Source: Pseudomonas sp. Irchel s3b2 (GTDB taxonomy: Bacteria; Pseudomonadota; Gammaproteobacteria; Pseudomonadales; Pseudomonadaceae). From it: a stretch of 64,000 nucleotides of DNA. A program made the position numbers and the translations under genes. The first letter of the stretch is position 1, and the number at the start of each line of letters is the position of its first letter. This document shows, piece after piece, positions 63,912 through 64,000 of this stretch. Location: assembly GCF_900187445.1 (NCBI RefSeq), contig NZ_FYEB01000013.1, positions 104,432 through 168,431 on the forward strand, read 5' to 3'. Under the pieces are notes generated by a model. The model made no database searches. It saw only the letters and a program-made list of their open reading frames with translations, and had not been told where the DNA came from.

Positions 63912-64000
63912 TTAGGCGTTTTTGCGGATGACTTGGCCGTCGCGGCACATCAGGCACGCGGCGACGATGTCGTCTTCGAGGTTCACTTCAAACTGGCCTT
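63912..64000 (-). CDS. pntAA: NAD(P) transhydrogenase subunit alpha, part 1 (C-terminus only)
   Basis: Only the last 28 codons lie in the window, ending ACLMCRDGQVIRKNA and stop, 15 bases before the alpha-2 ATG. The rest, with the NAD-binding domain I, continues past the right edge. Identification rests on operon position. Confidence 0.75.
   Translation of the reverse strand, partial: GQFEVNLEDDIVAACLMCRDGQVIRKNA

Overview
The window looks like a chromosomal segment of a fluorescent-group Pseudomonas (P. fluorescens complex). The evidence is the complete mannitol/arabitol operon in the mtlEFGKDYZ order with its AraC activator, mexEF-oprN, Pseudomonas-type extragenic palindromic repeats (core GTAGGAGCGAGGCTTGCC), the families DUF1652, DUF2790 and DUF2834, and pntAB. 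All calls come from reading the sequence; no database search was run.

Layout. 0-10 kb: azoreductase, a secreted alpha/beta hydrolase, a YbiT-like ABC-F ATPase, then a scar (3.7-5.5 kb) with an integrase remnant and tiny genes, followed by lpxO, the end-joining protein Ku, a small secreted protein and a PQQ-type aldose dehydrogenase. 9.2-13 kb: a GNAT/C39-peptidase fusion facing a RimK-like ATP-grasp ligase that is followed by a CorA-like membrane protein. 13-16.2 kb: a threonine-deaminase-like enzyme without its regulatory domain, preceded by what looks like a leader-peptide attenuator; ecotin; small genes. 16.5-26.4 kb: the mtl operon (minus strand), divided by internal REP pairs. 26.4-36.6 kb: a PI-PLC-like protein, a glycosyltransferase and a multi-sensor two-component/CheR operon from which cheB seems to have been deleted in frame. 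36.7-46.2 kb: two efflux systems, an AaeB/AaeX/AaeA-like set and MexEF-OprN.

46.5-62 kb is the most distinctive region. An AraC regulator, an LRAT-family protein, a dienelactone-hydrolase/SnoaL-like fusion, an SDR, a StyA-like flavin monooxygenase, a flavin reductase and an outer-membrane channel lie on the plus strand, followed by a PAS chemoreceptor. antABC (anthranilate 1,2-dioxygenase) lies on the minus strand facing a second AraC regulator. Together these predict indole uptake, indole oxidation to anthranilate (Iif/Ind-type) and conversion to catechol, with a linked chemoreceptor. A CBS-domain protein, a BCCT transporter and an IS66 tnpA remnant close the region before pntAB. No complete REP pair was seen between 46.4 and 64 kb, which fits an acquired segment.

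Regulation readable from the sequence includes a sigma70-like promoter placed so that the 13.4-kb leader peptide would be leaderless, a matching two-part AraC-type motif upstream of both the first AraC gene and antA, a perfect 17-bp palindrome upstream of mexE, and 22-bp-spaced direct repeats upstream of mtlE.
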